Shown: piece after piece, positions 62,901 through 64,000 of the stretch
How positions within the stretch are numbered: the first letter of the stretch is position 1
Layout of the letters: the number at the start of each line of letters is the position of its first letter
Notes under the pieces: generated by a model
The model's input: the letters and a program-made list of their open reading frames with translations, nothing else
Database searches by the model: none
Told to the model about the DNA's origin: nothing
NCBI RefSeq assembly: GCF_014898055.3
Contig: NW_023601322.1
Coordinates: 66,616,740-66,680,739 of the forward strand
Source of the DNA: Talpa occidentalis
Taxonomy: Eukaryota > Chordata > Mammalia > Eulipotyphla > Talpidae
DNA: 64,000 nucleotides
Direction: 5' to 3'
Translations under genes and position numbers: made by a program

Positions 62901-62954
62901 GTTCTGGGTTGGTGGAGCCACTACTATGCACTAAGAGTGAACTCACATCATAAT

Positions 62955-63190
62955 GGACCAGAGCCCAAGGGCTCTGTAGATGGTGTGGCTCGGTTTAAAT
63001 TCCAGTTCCTACTAGCTATGTGTCCTTGAGCAAATTCATTTCTCTGATTCTCAGTTCATCTCATCTGTAAAATGGGGTTGTTGCGAGGATTCTACAAAAC
63101 AGCACACAAAGCACTTAGCACATAATGAACATCAATAAATGCAGCCTATATTATTATCACTATCATTAATACCATCTTTATTAACAGTTC
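62955..63190 (+). repeat. MIR, nearly complete
   Basis: GTTTAAATTCCAGTTCCTAC, AGCTATGTGTCCTTGAGCAA, ATCTGTAAAATGGGGTTGTT and AGCACATAATGAACATCAAT follow the plus-strand MIR order. Confidence 0.9.
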
Positions 63191-63734
63191 TGCAGTGGCA
63201 AATCTAGGTTTGAATACCACTTCAGAAGGACAGAATCTCATTTTAAAAAGTAAAAACAAGTTGCAAAAAGCGTGCTTATCTGTAATCTCCACATTCACAG
63301 ATATGTGTGAAATTTCATCTGCAACTGTTTTCTCACGGTGTCATCCCATTCCAAATCAAATGAGGATGTTGAACTTCGGATGCCTCAGGGATGATAGGAG
63401 CCTGACAGGCACCGGCAGTAGGACCCTGCTGGGAGCAGGTTCCTGGAGAGGTGACAAGCCCCACAGTACAGACTGGGATGGCAAGGGACACTGGGGATTG
63501 GAATAGTTCTACCTGCTACAGAGAAATGAAAGATCAGCCAAGTTTTTCTGGAGCAAATGCTATGAGCCAAGAATCTGAGCTCCTTGCCTCCAGAATCTTC
63601 AAAATTCTCCCAGAATTTTGAAACAATAATTTTGAATCAATCTCCAGAATCTGAATCACTAAAGCTTAGGAATTAACATTTTTGGGTGTTGACTAAGACA
63701 TGTGGGCCCACCATGGTCAGACAGGCAATGGGAT
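63191..63734. other. Single-copy stretch, no gene seen
   Basis: A 103-codon frame at 63195-63506 shows no domain. 63590-63690 has a faint MER5-like look that I do not call. Confidence 0.4.
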
Positions 63735-63935
63735 CAAGAAGGCTATGCTCCTGAGGCCTGCCCGGTTTGAATCCCACTTCTGTCTGTATGATTGTGGACT
63801 TGGACAAGTTACTTCTCTGTGATTTGGTCTCTAGCCTGTACAACCTGGCTGATAATTAGACCTCCCTGAAGGATTGTGCAAAGAATCAAAGAAATAATGC
63901 AGTAGAGTGCTCGACACACACAGTGGTTGATGTGT
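63735..63935 (+). repeat. MIR
   Basis: GCCCGGTTTGAATCCCACTT, TGGACTTGGACAAGTTACTT and GAGTGCTCGACACACACAG follow the plus-strand MIR order. Confidence 0.8.
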
Positions 63936-64000
63936 GATCAGGGCACACACTCATCGTGGCTATTGCTGGGAACTCGCCCAGTCTCACAGCTCTGTGTGGG

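Noticed and set aside
62202..62921. 239-codon minus-strand open frame
   Set aside because: It lies almost entirely in the L2 3' UTR region, which is non-coding in the parent element.
63590..63700. MER5-like fragment
   Set aside because: Only scattered similarity (AATCTGAATCAC, AGGAATTAACATTTTT); not enough to call.

Overview
This window looks like nuclear DNA from a placental mammal that is neither primate nor rodent. It is packed with old mammalian repeats (MIR SINEs, the L2 LINE 3' region, MER5-like and MaLR-like fragments). It has no Alu, B1 or B2. It carries 18 copies of one younger tRNA-derived SINE whose head begins GGCCTCCCTGGTGGCGCAG. As far as I can recall their consensus sequences, this SINE is not Bov-tA, CHR-1, PRE, CAN, ERE, VES or camelid VIC. 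A laurasiatherian host is my best inference; I cannot name the order.

I found no protein-coding exon I can defend in the 64 kb. The longer open frames run through SINEs, L2 reverse strand, microsatellites or the CpG island, and none gives a protein I recognise. The window therefore reads as intergenic or deep-intronic sequence with one likely promoter.

Layout. 1-9 kb: SINEs, MIRs, a palindromic RFX site in an AT-rich single-copy block (3.0-3.2 kb) and a MEF2 site (4.9 kb). 9-20 kb: a G-rich degenerate minisatellite (9.3-9.9 kb), an L1 3' remnant (14.3-15.15 kb), four SINEs, an L2 stretch with a local duplication (18.4-19.2 kb), and a compact element with RFX and ZNF143 motifs (19.7-19.8 kb). 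20-27 kb: an L2 carrying an 86-bp perfect inverted duplication, then conserved-looking AT-rich blocks near 23.0 and 25.0 kb. 27-41 kb: MIR and L2 remnants, an MLT1-like LTR, five SINEs and a long, mostly repeat-free interval (34-38.6 kb). 41-57 kb: a GGAT-type minisatellite, several MIR/L2 copies hosting SINEs, a (TA)23(CA)15 microsatellite and a tandem SINE pair inside one target-site duplication. 57.6-58.75 kb: a conserved-looking block followed by a CpG island with a CTGGG array, a splice-donor-like site and a CTCF-like motif at its edge; this is the best promoter candidate. 58.8-64 kb: MIR and L2 remnants.

The most unusual features are the 86-bp perfect inverted duplication inside an ancient L2, the paired RFX/ZNF143 motifs at 19.7 kb, the SINE dimer at 54 kb and the unassigned SINE family itself. 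I saw no prokaryote-like or novel gene system. Repeat names rest on remembered consensus sequences, so their boundaries are approximate (about 10-20 bp) unless target-site duplications fix them.
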